Source: CAYWGR01 sp964458015
GTDB lineage: Bacteria; Planctomycetota; Planctomycetia; Pirellulales; Thermoguttaceae
Assembly: GCA_964458015.1 (NCBI GenBank)
Contig: CAYWGR010000007.1
Span: 1-58,964 of the forward strand
Length of the DNA stretch: 58,964 nt
Reading direction: 5' to 3'
Numbering within the stretch: position 1 is the stretch's first letter; every line of letters begins with the position of its first letter. The position numbers were made by a program, and so were the translations under genes. The notes beneath the pieces are model-generated. The model was not told the DNA's origin and did not search any database. It saw only the letters and a list, made by a program, of their open reading frames with translations. Positions 50,394 to 58,964 of the stretch are shown one piece after another.

Positions 50394-52598
50394 ATGGCGA
50401 AGCAAATGAAGCGTTCTTCGATGGAAAGCGAATCGTCGGCAATACCGACGACTGTAGTTCGGAAGCCCAAAAAACGGAAGTTCTCGTGGGTGTCCCTTCT
50501 CGCGGCCCTCGCGGCACTGGGTTACCTGGCCGGCATGTACTTTCTCTTTGGGCCCATGCAGCCGGTGGTCAAGCAGCGATTGTTGGGCCTGGGTTGCGCA
50601 TTTGTGTTTTCAGCAGCCTATTGGTTGATAACACGCAGGAAAGGCGCTTCGGACGAATACATCCACCGCGCGCGATTCGCGCAGCGATCGGATTTCGGCA
50701 AGCAACAACTGCAAGCATGGAAAGCGAAACAGCCGCGCATCGTGAAAATTCCCGGGATTGGCGAAGTCAGTATACGGCTCATCGTCGGCCTAGTGGTATT
50801 CGCGTTGACGGTCATCTGGTGGCTGACGCCCTTGGCCCCGATTCGGGTGAAGGAAAGCCGCGTGGATGATTTAACCGTTTCGCTGGGCGAGGAGATCGCC
50901 GCCTCGGCATTGATTGCACCAAGCGGACGCATTGCATTGGTTGGGCCGCCGATGGTGCCGCCCCGTGCCCAAGAGTTGGCCCGGCTGATCAAGGAAGACG
51001 CCAACGCCTATCAACAGGGGCTAAAGGCGATTGTCGAACGGCGGCATGGCGAGGCGCGCACGGCCTTCAACAATGCCTTGCATGATGGAAAACCGGATTC
51101 GACGCAAATCCAACTGGCGCGAGCGCAAAACGAAATGTATGCGGGGCTTTCGGCCAATGCCGCGAAGTTGTACGAGGGCGTTGCGCAGCAGAAGCCTGAC
51201 AACGTGATGGTTCTGGTTCAAGCGGCCGTCGCTTGGCTTCATGCCGGTTCCGCCGAAAACGCCGAACCGCTCGTGGGACGAGCCATCAAGGCATGTCACG
51301 GCAATTCGGCCGAGAAAAAACGCGAAATGGCGTATTGCCTTCATGTCCAGGCGATTTTGCGCGTCCTGCGCGGAAAACAATTCGCCGAAGCGGAAACATC
51401 CTGCGTGCAAACGCGCGATTTGCTCGAAGATTCGACCGAGCCAAGTCTTTCGCTGTTGGCGGCCAGTCTGAATAATGAAGCCGTATTGTATTTGTTGCAA
51501 GGCAAGTATCCGGGGGCCATCAACCGCTTCAAGGAAGCAAGCTACAACTGGACCAAGGCTTTTGGCCCGCTCTATCCGCTGGTTGCCGCGAATTTAAGCA
51601 ATCAGGCGGGGCTCTACCTCATTCTCGGCGAATACAATCAGGCCGAAGATTCGCTGACGAAAGCCGAGAGTATCTGCAATGAGTTTTTGTCGAAGAACCA
51701 TTCGATGCGGGCGCATTTGCAAGTCGGTCGCTCTCTGCTGCAAGAGGCCCTAGGACATTACGACAATGCCCTGGCTCGGGCAAGAGACGCGCAAGCGATC
51801 ATGGAAAAAGCGCTGGGGCCCACGCATCCGGCCAACGTTCCTGTTTTGGATGCTCTATCGCTCGCCTATGCAGGTCGATCGGAATATGCCAAAGCTTCCG
51901 CCTGCGTTCAACAGGCGACCGAAATCGCACGGCGGGTTTGGGGCGTGCAGCATCCGTTTTACGGTCGAACGGTCGTGCTTCTCGCTCGGCTTCAGGTTCT
52001 GCAAAATCATCCTACCGAAGCGGTCGCAGGGTGCCGCAAGGCATTCGACATTTTCCGCCAATCGCTCGGCAAGGATCATCCGGAAATTGCGACGGTGTGC
52101 GCCGTCTGGGGGCAGTCGGAGATCTTGCAGCAGCAATCCGGCAATGCGAGAACGCATCTGGAAAAAGCATTGAAAATCCGCGAGGAAACCTTCGGCAAGG
52201 AGCATCCTTCGATAGCCTCGGCCTTGGGTTATTTGGCTTCGTTGGACAATAGCCCTCGCACGTTCAGCAAAGGAGAGGCGCGATTCAAACAGGCGATCGG
52301 CATGTGCGAAAAGTTGCTGGGCCGCGAGCATCCGATGATGGCCCGTTTGCTGTGCGGCAGGGCGGTTCTTTTTACCCAAGAAAACAAATACGTGGAAGCA
52401 GCCGCCGATCTGGATCAGGCACTAGCGATTCAAGAGAAAGTGCTGACGCCTTTCCATCCTGATTTGGCTGCAAGCTTGGACGCTTATGCGGCCTTGTTGC
52501 GAGCCATGACGCCTCCTAATGTGAAACGCGCGGAAAAGATGGAATCGCGGGCGAAGACGATCCGCCAAAAGCATGAAGAAGCGGACAAGACCGAATAG
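50394..52598 (+). CDS. Membrane-anchored TPR protein (kinesin-light-chain-like repeats)
   Basis: In this 734-aa protein the first 40 residues are basic. Helices then span about 30-50, 58-78 and 132-155 (VSLLAALAALGYLAGMYFLF; VFALTVIWWLTPLAP). From about 200 to 715, at least ten TPR units follow, several of the kinesin-light-chain type with HP motifs (LGPTHPANVPVLDALSLAY, LGKDHPEIATVCAVWG, FGKEHPSIASALGYLASL, LGREHPMMARLLCGRAVLF). The TPR array is on the same side as the C-terminus and serves protein binding. Function unknown. The upstream 270 bp holds its promoter region and an ATG 18 codons after a weak purine run. Confidence 0.84.
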   Translation: MAKQMKRSSMESESSAIPTTVVRKPKKRKFSWVSLLAALAALGYLAGMYFLFGPMQPVVKQRLLGLGCAFVFSAAYWLITRRKGASDEYIHRARFAQRSDFGKQQLQAWKAKQPRIVKIPGIGEVSIRLIVGLVVFALTVIWWLTPLAPIRVKESRVDDLTVSLGEEIAASALIAPSGRIALVGPPMVPPRAQELARLIKEDANAYQQGLKAIVERRHGEARTAFNNALHDGKPDSTQIQLARAQNEMYAGLSANAAKLYEGVAQQKPDNVMVLVQAAVAWLHAGSAENAEPLVGRAIKACHGNSAEKKREMAYCLHVQAILRVLRGKQFAEAETSCVQTRDLLEDSTEPSLSLLAASLNNEAVLYLLQGKYPGAINRFKEASYNWTKAFGPLYPLVAANLSNQAGLYLILGEYNQAEDSLTKAESICNEFLSKNHSMRAHLQVGRSLLQEALGHYDNALARARDAQAIMEKALGPTHPANVPVLDALSLAYAGRSEYAKASACVQQATEIARRVWGVQHPFYGRTVVLLARLQVLQNHPTEAVAGCRKAFDIFRQSLGKDHPEIATVCAVWGQSEILQQQSGNARTHLEKALKIREETFGKEHPSIASALGYLASLDNSPRTFSKGEARFKQAIGMCEKLLGREHPMMARLLCGRAVLFTQENKYVEAAADLDQALAIQEKVLTPFHPDLAASLDAYAALLRAMTPPNVKRAEKMESRAKTIRQKHEEADKTE

Positions 52599-52639
52599 CG
52601 ACCTGGGAAAAAGATGCTTGCATGGAAGCGTGGAATTCC

Positions 52640-52712
52640 TGGGAAAATGGCGGGCCATCGCTGCGCTTGAACCGCCCTACGGTTTTTTCGCTAGACCCGC
52701 CCTACGGTTTTC
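52640..52712. repeat. Fragment of the GGCGGG/CCCGCCCTAC palindromic repeat family
   Basis: GGCGGGCCATCGCTGCGCTT, then two ACCGCCCTACGG/ACCCGCCCTACGG units. Related to the element at 47688-47768 but rearranged. Confidence 0.7.
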
Positions 52713-52755
52713 TTGCACGCAAGATTTGCAAATTTAGGTTACGGGACCGTGATTC

Positions 52756-53103
52756 TTACACGGCCCGATTGTTCTCGTCCACGTGTACGATAATCGGTTG
52801 CCATTGGCGGGCTTTTTCATCCGGCATGGCGCCAAAGGACAAGATAATGACTTTGTCGCCGGCCACGCCCAGGCGTGCCGCCGCGCCGTTGAGTTGAATC
52901 GTTCCGGAACCTGCGGGCGCCTCGATCACGTAGGTGATCAATCGCTCGGCATTCGACAGATTCAGCACATGAACCTGTTCGCCGGGCAGCAGATCGGCCG
53001 CTTCGATTAAATTCCGGTCGATCGCGATGCTGCCTTCGTAGTGCAGCTTCGTATCGGTCAACGTGGCGCGATGGATCTTCGACCTCAGCATGAACCGTTG
53101 CAC
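52756..53103 (-). CDS. panD: Aspartate 1-decarboxylase (PanD), pyruvoyl enzyme
   Basis: The product is 115 aa, starting at a GTG with a strong AGGAGGGAG ribosome-binding site about 10 nt upstream. PanD makes beta-alanine for pantothenate/CoA synthesis. The self-cleavage site Gly24-Ser25 is visible in LHYEGSIAID, giving the pyruvoyl group. K9 and the RLITYVIEAPAGSG and NGAAARLGVAGDKVIIL segments are those of the family. Length is normal (about 115-130). It lies in a repeat-containing spacer, convergent with the TPR gene and downstream of no obvious partner. Confidence 0.95.
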   Translation of the reverse strand: MQRFMLRSKIHRATLTDTKLHYEGSIAIDRNLIEAADLLPGEQVHVLNLSNAERLITYVIEAPAGSGTIQLNGAAARLGVAGDKVIILSFGAMPDEKARQWQPIIVHVDENNRAV

Positions 53104-53325
53104 GCGGATTCTCCCTCCTGATGGACAACGCTTGATACCAATTCCGCTTTACGCTTCACCGTCTGTTTAACCGATGGGAAAACGGGCGGTCTTTTGAAAA
53201 TGAACGCGAAGCTTGGAACTGGAAACCCTCTTTATGACTTGCTCAAACCTTTACTATGACTCGACGGGTGGGAAAATTCAACGGCCAAACAGCGTTGCGA
53301 ATACCTTGAAGGTGGGGGTCTGTGT

Positions 53326-54957
53326 TTAGATCGGCCGGCCGTAAAAATTGCTTAAAATCCGCACCTGACGGACTAGATAGGCCACTACGGCCCCGATCAG
53401 GACCAGTGAGAGCCCGAAAATGACGTGTCGATCGAATCCGGCGTACATGCCTTCGTGGATTTCGGGCCGCCAGCAGTAAAAATCGACGACCAGCACGCCG
53501 TACGACAGCAGCGACAGGACGGTCATGAAACCCACGAACCGCACGCGGAACCAAAGGCCCGAGGCGACGATAATCAGCGGATAGCCGACTACCAATGAGC
53601 TAGCGGCTCCGTAGCCGAGCAACAGAACGATCAGCAGGGCGGTCGAGTCGAGCGTTCCCCAAACATATCGGGCCGGAAACGACCAACGGCGGCTTTCCAG
53701 CAATTGCTGGCAGATGACGGAAGCCAAAACCCACAGACAAACCACGAGCGACACGGGCCCGTGAAATTGCCGATCGACCATACCGGTGAAATAATTGACC
53801 GTTTCGACTGTGTAGAATAGGCCCAGCGCTCCCAAGCGCGAGGCTAGGGCCGGCTGCTGCCGCGTCCAACTCCAGAAACGCTGCATCGGCGTTGGCGGGC
53901 GAACGGCCAGCACGTCACCCCGCGCGAAGCGGTCCAGGTCGTCGGCCAGCGCCGCGGCCGATGGATAACGCTCGGCGGGTTCTTTGGCAAGGCATTTCAG
54001 GCAGATCAGCTCTAAACCGCGTGGGATTCGGGCATTGAGCTTGCGCGGCATGATCGGATCGTTGCTAAGCACTTCCATCAACGTGTCCAAGGGTGTTTCG
54101 GCCCGGAACGGCGGAGTGCCCGTTAAAAGTTCGTAAAGAATCGCGCCTAGGCTGTAAACGTCGGTTGCGGGGCCGATGGCTGCGCGATGGCCTGATGCCT
54201 GTTCGGGCGCCATGTAGCTCGGTGTGCCGGCGATGACGCCGGTGGCTGTCATGTCGGAGCCGCCGACGAAGATTTTCGCCAGTCCGAAATCGGTCACATA
54301 AGGCTGGTCGTCGGAATCGAGTAAGATGTTCGACGGCTTCAAATCGCGATGAACGATGCCCTGCCGATGCAGATGCTCGACCGCCCGGGCTACCGTGGCC
54401 GTCAACCGGACGGCTTCCTGCGGATCGACCGGCCGCTTGGCAATCCGCTGCGCCAAGCTTTGGCCGTCGATATACTCCATGGCGAAGTAGTCTTGGCCAT
54501 GCAATTGGCCGACATCATGGATGTGGACGATATTGGCGTGTCGCAAACGTGCCGCTGCCCTTGCTTCGGCCTGAAAACGCCGCACGGCCTCGGGCGAGGC
54601 CAAGTTGCCGGCCAGGATCATTTTCAGGGCGACGGAACGGTCGAGCCCTTTTTGCCGGGCCTCGTAGACGACGCCCATCCCGCCGCGGCCGACCTCGCGG
54701 ATCAAGAGATAGGGCCCGAAATCGCGAGGCAGTTCGTCGAAACCCGGCGTTGTGTCATCGCTGCAATCGGCCAATGTGGGATCTTGCTTCGCGAAGGGCG
54801 CTAGGGCCTCTAATGCTTCGAGGCAATCCAAAGCGGAAGCCAATCCTGGATACTCGCTAAGCAACGACTTGCGATCCGGTTGCTCGCCGGCCTGGAGCCG
54901 GGCAAGAAAGGCATCGAGCTTGTTCAGAGCATCGGTGTCGAGAGAAAAGTCGTTCAT
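53326..54957 (-). CDS. Ser/Thr protein kinase with multi-pass C-terminal membrane domain
   Basis: The 543-aa form starts at ATG 54957; an upstream ATG at 54996 would add 13 residues. A short helical N-terminal part (about 1-75) precedes a Hanks-type kinase domain: GRGGMGVVYEA (ATP loop), VALKMIL (Lys), HRDLKPSN (catalytic loop), VTDFGLAK (DFG) and GTPSYMAPEQASG (activation/APE). The kinase ends near residue 345. Residues about 370-530 contain six hydrophobic helices, so the kinase sits on the cytoplasmic face of the membrane. PASTA repeats are absent. A stand-alone kinase with such a tail is common in planctomycetes; the signal sensed is unknown. Confidence 0.93.
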   Translation of the reverse strand: MNDFSLDTDALNKLDAFLARLQAGEQPDRKSLLSEYPGLASALDCLEALEALAPFAKQDPTLADCSDDTTPGFDELPRDFGPYLLIREVGRGGMGVVYEARQKGLDRSVALKMILAGNLASPEAVRRFQAEARAAARLRHANIVHIHDVGQLHGQDYFAMEYIDGQSLAQRIAKRPVDPQEAVRLTATVARAVEHLHRQGIVHRDLKPSNILLDSDDQPYVTDFGLAKIFVGGSDMTATGVIAGTPSYMAPEQASGHRAAIGPATDVYSLGAILYELLTGTPPFRAETPLDTLMEVLSNDPIMPRKLNARIPRGLELICLKCLAKEPAERYPSAAALADDLDRFARGDVLAVRPPTPMQRFWSWTRQQPALASRLGALGLFYTVETVNYFTGMVDRQFHGPVSLVVCLWVLASVICQQLLESRRWSFPARYVWGTLDSTALLIVLLLGYGAASSLVVGYPLIIVASGLWFRVRFVGFMTVLSLLSYGVLVVDFYCWRPEIHEGMYAGFDRHVIFGLSLVLIGAVVAYLVRQVRILSNFYGRPI

Positions 54958-55051
54958 GGTGTTTTCGTCCCCTGTTCCGAAGAGCGAGGACTTCATTTTG
55001 CATCCACTTTAGGGATCGCCGACATGCCGGCATCCAGAAAGCTTTGGAGCG

Positions 55052-56800
55052 TCACTTCACGTTTTGCATCGCCAAGTTGAAGATCGTCGAGAACGCGCGG
55101 TAAAGATCGGCTTGATCGACTTCGCGTTTGGGCAATTCGGCGGGCGGTTGGAACTGCGAATCTTCAACCGCGGCATTCAACTGCCAACCGGAAACAGCGG
55201 CTTTGCCCGAGACGCCTGCAACTTCAAAGGCCAATTGCGTGGGCGTTCGGCCGTCTTTCTGGAGCGAGACCGACAAATTGCCATGCACGATTTTCTTTTC
55301 GCTGATGCGGAGAATCGACTCGCCGCTCGGCTGGATTTCGCCTTCGATCGTGGCCCATTGGGCCAAGATATCGGGCACCAGCACCAAACTGCCGACGAGC
55401 CCGCCGAGGATGCGCAACTTGGCGATGTGCCGAGGTTCGGCATAACAAAGGGGATTGCGCTTTTCGGTTGGATTTTTTACGCCAACCAGCACCGACCGGC
55501 CGCCGGTGACCATCCAGGGTGCTTGTCCCTGGCCGATCGATACGTCGCCGATCAAGGGAAGCGTACATAGGAGAGCAAACTTGCCGGCGGAACCGCGGAC
55601 ATACTTCAGCCGCGTCTCGACGTTTTTTTGATCTTTATTGCCGACGGCAAAGCGGAGTTCCGCCCGATGGCAGCGGCCGGGCTCGGGCTCGGTTGTTATC
55701 ATAGCCAGAGCTTGCTGAAGGAAAGCCGCCGCCCGCTGGGCGTTGGTCGGTTCGCCGGCCTCGGTTGGTGAAACAGGCTTAACGCCGGGCGGCAAATCTT
55801 GGGCGAAATAATCGGTGATGCGCCGCATGACTTCGGGGAACCCCGAAATGAAGGTGTTGTGTTCCATGCCGTCGATCCAGACGACGCGGTCGGCGATGCC
55901 GAGGGCCGCGGCGAGTTTTTCGGTTCCCCGGCGCGGAATGATTTCGTCGTCCGCGGCGTTGATCATCAACACTTGTCCTTTTTGCGCCCGCTCGCGCAAA
56001 CCGGACGCCAGACGCAGCGGTTCGACCTCTTGTACTTGCTTCTCGATTTCCGCCTGTTGCGCCGCCGGCATATTGCGCATTAGTTGGCTTAAATCGCGCG
56101 TATAGCGGGCGAAATGCAAGATATCTAGCAAATTGCTGCCGGCCAGGAACATGCACGTGCGAAAGATCCGCGGCTCGGAACCGGCGGCATTCGCACTGAC
56201 GATGCCGCCGAGGCTGAAGCCCGTCAGGTCGATGCGCTGCGGATCCACTTCGGGCCGCGAGGCCAACAGGTCTACCGTGCGGCGAACGTCCACGATGGAT
56301 TGTTGCAACATCCCTAAGAACAATTTGGGATCGTGCATCAATACTTCCCAACCTTCGGGCTTGGCACGCGGGCCGTAGTAGGGCAGCCAAAGCATAACGG
56401 CCGGCAGACCTCGAAGGGCCAGCAGTGAACAAGCCAGATCGTTTACTCGCGTGTCGCCGTTGAGGACGTGCAGTGTAATGGCGGCCGGACGCTTGGGGTC
56501 GCCCGGCTTGAAGCTGTCGGGCAGATAGAGGTCGGCTTTGATTGTGTTGTTGGCTTCATCCGGCGTGACCGTGGGCGAGGGATAGGTCAGCTTGTACACC
56601 CGATAGCCGACGTGCCGTGCGAACAGCTTCATTTGATATTCGAACGGCGCTTGGTTGTAGGTCTGGGATACAGCGAACGATTGCGATGCGTCGTCCGGCG
56701 GTGTCGCCGAGTCGGCGCCCCTGACCGTCGCCACGGCCGTACAGAGAACGAGAACCAGTGCCAACAACGTCGTCCGGGGAACGCGATACCAGATGCTCAT
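55052..56800 (-). CDS. Secreted alpha/beta-hydrolase with extra C-terminal domain
   Basis: This 582-aa form starts at ATG 56800, before a signal peptide (TTLLALVLVLCTAVATVRGA); a GTG at 56830 is an alternative. The first 330 residues are an alpha/beta-hydrolase: nucleophile elbow GFSLGG (Ser near 215), Asp in NAADDEIIP and His in DGMEHNTF. The fold includes a large lid (about 230-280). Residues 370-580 form a beta-rich domain (RAELRFAVGNKDQKN, LVGVKNPTEKRNPLCYAEPR). It is likely a periplasmic esterase- or peptidase-like enzyme; the substrate is not known. It lies upstream of the Ser/Thr kinase on the same strand with a 94-bp gap. Confidence 0.82.
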   Translation of the reverse strand: MSIWYRVPRTTLLALVLVLCTAVATVRGADSATPPDDASQSFAVSQTYNQAPFEYQMKLFARHVGYRVYKLTYPSPTVTPDEANNTIKADLYLPDSFKPGDPKRPAAITLHVLNGDTRVNDLACSLLALRGLPAVMLWLPYYGPRAKPEGWEVLMHDPKLFLGMLQQSIVDVRRTVDLLASRPEVDPQRIDLTGFSLGGIVSANAAGSEPRIFRTCMFLAGSNLLDILHFARYTRDLSQLMRNMPAAQQAEIEKQVQEVEPLRLASGLRERAQKGQVLMINAADDEIIPRRGTEKLAAALGIADRVVWIDGMEHNTFISGFPEVMRRITDYFAQDLPPGVKPVSPTEAGEPTNAQRAAAFLQQALAMITTEPEPGRCHRAELRFAVGNKDQKNVETRLKYVRGSAGKFALLCTLPLIGDVSIGQGQAPWMVTGGRSVLVGVKNPTEKRNPLCYAEPRHIAKLRILGGLVGSLVLVPDILAQWATIEGEIQPSGESILRISEKKIVHGNLSVSLQKDGRTPTQLAFEVAGVSGKAAVSGWQLNAAVEDSQFQPPAELPKREVDQADLYRAFSTIFNLAMQNVK

Positions 56801-57036
56801 GCTAAACTTCAGCCGCTGACGCCCTTTCACGGGACATCGTTCCGGCTGTCTCTTGAAAAAAAGGAGTTATTCGTAAAAAAACTGGGCGCCGCCGCGGGGT
56901 TTCTGGCAACGGCACCCCCTTTATGATAACCCCTTTTACCATGGTCCGCTACACCTGATTCGGCACCACATAGGGCGCACGATACGGCCGGGTCAGTTGT
57001 TTGTCGGCGTCCGGATCGCCGATAAAATGCTCGGTA

Positions 57037-58308
57037 TTAGGCCAATTCCGCCAGCACGTAGGGGCCCTTGGGAATGACGGCGATCGTGGCTTGAGGGCCG
57101 TATTGGGCCAGTGCCTCGGCCACGGCCGATTCGACGCTGGGGGCCGACTCGACGTAAAGCTTTTGCAACGTCTCGGGCGGTAAGCCTTCGGTCACGACCT
57201 TGATCCGGGCGTGCCGCTTCGCCTTGGCCAACTCCTCAAGCTGCCATTGGTCCATGACGAAGTAGCTCTTGCTCAGAATGCGTTCCATGAATCCTTCGAG
57301 CGTCGGATTTTCGTCGAAGATGCGGCAGAACTCCGGCCCGCCGATGCCTTCGCTCATGCGTGCCGCTAGAATGATCGTGCCGCCGGGCTTCACGACCGGC
57401 AGGGCCGTGACCATTCCCTTGACGCATTGATAGAACGTGGCATCCAAGGGATAGCCTGCCGAAGTGGTCACTACGATATCGACCGGCTCGGGAAGCGAAG
57501 CCGTCACCGGCCCGCGGGCGAAGGCAACGCCTTCAAGATGAGCTTGGATCATGTCGCCAGCCACGACCCGCAGGATGCGGCGTTTGGCATCGATCACCAC
57601 GTTGACGATGAAGTCGCAGCCAGCCATTCGACCGATGGCCGTGTTTTCTTCATGAACGGGATTGCCTTCAAGGCAACCATTTTGGGCGTTGGGGTGTTCA
57701 AGGAAATCAGGCCCATGCCATTGCTGCACGGTATCCAAGCCGGCCAAGCCGGGGCAGATCAACTTGCGGCCGCCCGAGAAGCCGGCCATGAAGTGCGGCT
57801 CGATCAGGCCCGTGGTGATTTTCAAATCGGCATTTACATAGCGCGTGTCGATCCAGACGGGCAGTCCTCGCGGACTTTCGCCCAGATAGGTGTGTTCGTC
57901 GCGCATCGGACCATGATGGTTTTCGATGCGGTAGTTATCGAAAACAAAGCGCCCGACCATTTCGAGCAGCTCGTCGCCGACATTCGGACGGTGCATGCCC
58001 GTGGCTACGAGAATCAGAATCTTGTCGCGAGGGATTCCGGATGCTTCGAGCGTTTCCAGAATCGGCGGCAACAGGACGCTGTTGTGCACCGGGCGGGTCA
58101 CGTCGCTGATGACCACGCAGGCGTCGCGCCGTCCGCGAGCAAGCTCGGCAAGCGGGCGAGTTCCGATCGGCTCGGCCAAGCTGGCACACACGGCGGCATC
58201 GGGATCGGAAAGCGGCTCCGCCGGCCGATATTGGAGCTGCCCAACAACGTTGGCGTCGGGCAACTCCACGTCCAAACCTGTTCGGCCGTATTCGAGATGA
58301 ACTCGCAT
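57037..58308 (-). CDS. larA: LarA-family (DUF2088) nickel-pincer racemase
   Basis: In this 423-aa protein the catalytic and nickel-pincer-binding residues of Lactiplantibacillus LarA (H108, H174, K184, H200) fall at H106 (ATGMHRP), H172 (EPHFMAGFSGG), K182 (GGRKLICPG) and H198 (WHGPDFL), all shifted by two. LarA racemises lactate using a nickel-pincer nucleotide cofactor; relatives racemise or epimerise other hydroxy acids. The cofactor-making genes larB, larC and larE are not in this window. The substrate may be different from lactate. The gene is 6 bp downstream of the small basic protein gene on the same strand, so co-transcription is likely. Confidence 0.88.
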   Translation of the reverse strand: MRVHLEYGRTGLDVELPDANVVGQLQYRPAEPLSDPDAAVCASLAEPIGTRPLAELARGRRDACVVISDVTRPVHNSVLLPPILETLEASGIPRDKILILVATGMHRPNVGDELLEMVGRFVFDNYRIENHHGPMRDEHTYLGESPRGLPVWIDTRYVNADLKITTGLIEPHFMAGFSGGRKLICPGLAGLDTVQQWHGPDFLEHPNAQNGCLEGNPVHEENTAIGRMAGCDFIVNVVIDAKRRILRVVAGDMIQAHLEGVAFARGPVTASLPEPVDIVVTTSAGYPLDATFYQCVKGMVTALPVVKPGGTIILAARMSEGIGGPEFCRIFDENPTLEGFMERILSKSYFVMDQWQLEELAKAKRHARIKVVTEGLPPETLQKLYVESAPSVESAVAEALAQYGPQATIAVIPKGPYVLAELA

Positions 58309-58314
58309 GGCCTG

Positions 58315-58590
58315 CTATTTCTTCTTGGCGGCTTCTTTCTTGGGAGCTTCCTTCTTGCCGGCGTCGGCAGCAGGAGCGGCAGCGCCCTCGGCACCCTCTT
58401 CCTCTTCCTTCTTCTTCTTTTTCTTCTTCATGGCCAACTTGTAGACGCGCACCTTGGAAAGCCCGAAGGGGCTGTCGCCTTCTTGCCAACGGTCGGCCGC
58501 CTTGAGACGCTGAATTCTCTCGGCGCGGTTCAACACGCTCCGAGCACGGGCCAGGCCCATCCGCACCTTCAGGCTTTTGTCCATCGTCAT
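58315..58590 (-). CDS. PVC-group small basic protein (TIGR04137 type)
   Basis: The 91-aa protein starts MTMDKSLKVRMGLARARSVL and continues NRAERIQRLKAADRWQEGDS and PFGLSKVRVYKLAMKKKK. This is the conserved core of a small basic protein found in Planctomycetes, Verrucomicrobia and Chlamydiae and thought to be ribosome- or RNA-associated. The remaining tail is a low-complexity run of Lys, Glu and Ala. Its presence fixes the PVC affiliation of the window. It precedes the LarA-type gene by 6 bp. Confidence 0.9.
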   Translation of the reverse strand: MTMDKSLKVRMGLARARSVLNRAERIQRLKAADRWQEGDSPFGLSKVRVYKLAMKKKKKKKEEEEGAEGAAAPAADAGKKEAPKKEAAKKK

Positions 58591-58964
58591 AACTGCTGCA
58601 CTCCTAACTCGTATTCTATGTTCTATCGTGAGGGGGGCAATTGTTTGCTTTATAGTTTTCTTTCGCCGGGAAACGCATCAGTATAAAGTGTTTTCTAAAA
58701 AGTCGCAAGCGGAGGGGATTGCATATCAGGGCCAATCAGAATTCATGGTGGGGCTCGTTTCACTCGACCCCACCCTAGATTGAAAACGGATTGGCCCGGA
58801 TTGGTGGAACTTACAATAAATCATGGCAAAATAGTCATTCTGAGCGGAGCGAAGAATCTATGTGCGTCTCTGCAAGTCCCGATACGTCAACGAGATCCTT
58901 CGCTTTGCTCGTAAACATTCGTCTAACCCGTCCTTTGGGGTGGGTTGGCGAAGATATTGATCTG
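58591..58964. other. Spacer to window end with palindromic repeats
   Basis: There is no gene. A CTCGTTTCACTCGACCCCAC-type repeat fragment lies at about 58747-58780. A degenerate GTCATTCTGAGCGGAGCGAA repeat with its inverse arm is at 58834-58911. The promoter of the small basic protein gene should lie in 58600-58690 but no clear hexamers were assigned. Confidence 0.5.

Noticed and set aside
57427..58686. 419-codon plus-strand frame opposite larA and the small basic protein
   Set aside because: Both minus-strand genes are clearly recognised; the frame is a codon-usage shadow.

Overview
The window is about 59 kb of moderately GC-rich bacterial DNA from a planctomycete, probably a Pirellulales-like member of Planctomycetia. 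The evidence is a DUF1559 pilin-like domain, a PVC-specific small basic protein (TIGR04137 type) at 58.3-58.6 kb, planctomycete-style leucine-rich and RHS proteins, a Ser/Thr kinase with a multi-pass membrane tail, very large envelope proteins (about 2000-2650 aa), and many palindromic interspersed repeats. No rRNA, tRNA or CRISPR array was recognised.

0-16 kb is an ion-homeostasis region. It begins with a Ric/ScdA-type iron-sulfur repair protein, a DUF488 protein and a convergent K+/H+ antiporter. A broken RND/MMPL transporter gene then meets a truncated kdpE head-on, with about 190 bp of unidentified DNA between them. The rest is a minus-strand kdp operon, in transcription order: a 28-aa membrane peptide, kdpF, kdpA, kdpB, kdpC, a DUF104/PIN toxin-antitoxin pair, a PD-(D/E)XK-like protein, kdpD and truncated kdpE. 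Most junctions are 4-nt ATGA overlaps. A TTTGAC-N5-TTTGAC direct repeat upstream of the operon is a candidate KdpE site.

15.6-20.8 kb is accessory. It holds a 5'-truncated RHS gene with an unrecognised AT-rich C-terminal tip, a secreted leucine-rich-repeat protein just downstream, a frameshifted XRE-type regulator remnant, and a sulfotransferase/glycosyltransferase-like fusion. Both large ORFs carry in-frame palindromic repeats: three SATGSAS-encoding copies in the RHS gene and PSPPAPLP-type copies in the sulfotransferase.

21-41 kb holds the most unusual content. Three giant secreted or membrane-anchored proteins lie on the minus strand (VIT-vWA-STN-Gly-rich-TPR, about 2000 aa; 1109 aa; 2649 aa), the last two coupled by a 4-nt overlap. 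One N-terminal module occurs three times across the two downstream proteins, and a pilin-like DUF1559 module is buried in the 2649-aa protein. Across a repeat-rich gap, a small divergent secreted protein (40.3 kb) repeats the STN and PTTWD modules of the VIT-vWA protein. I read this as a candidate undescribed planctomycete envelope assembly.

41-59 kb is mostly housekeeping and conserved genes: rpiB, a threonylcarbamoyl-AMP synthase/LMW tyrosine phosphatase fusion, a Trm112-like protein, a DcaP-like porin, a lipoprotein, an MgtC/DUF4010 membrane protein, a TPR membrane protein, panD, a Ser/Thr kinase, an alpha/beta hydrolase, a LarA-type racemase and the small basic protein. Intergenic stretches carry several palindromic repeat families, including a multi-hairpin element at 40.0, 44.8 and 46.9 kb.
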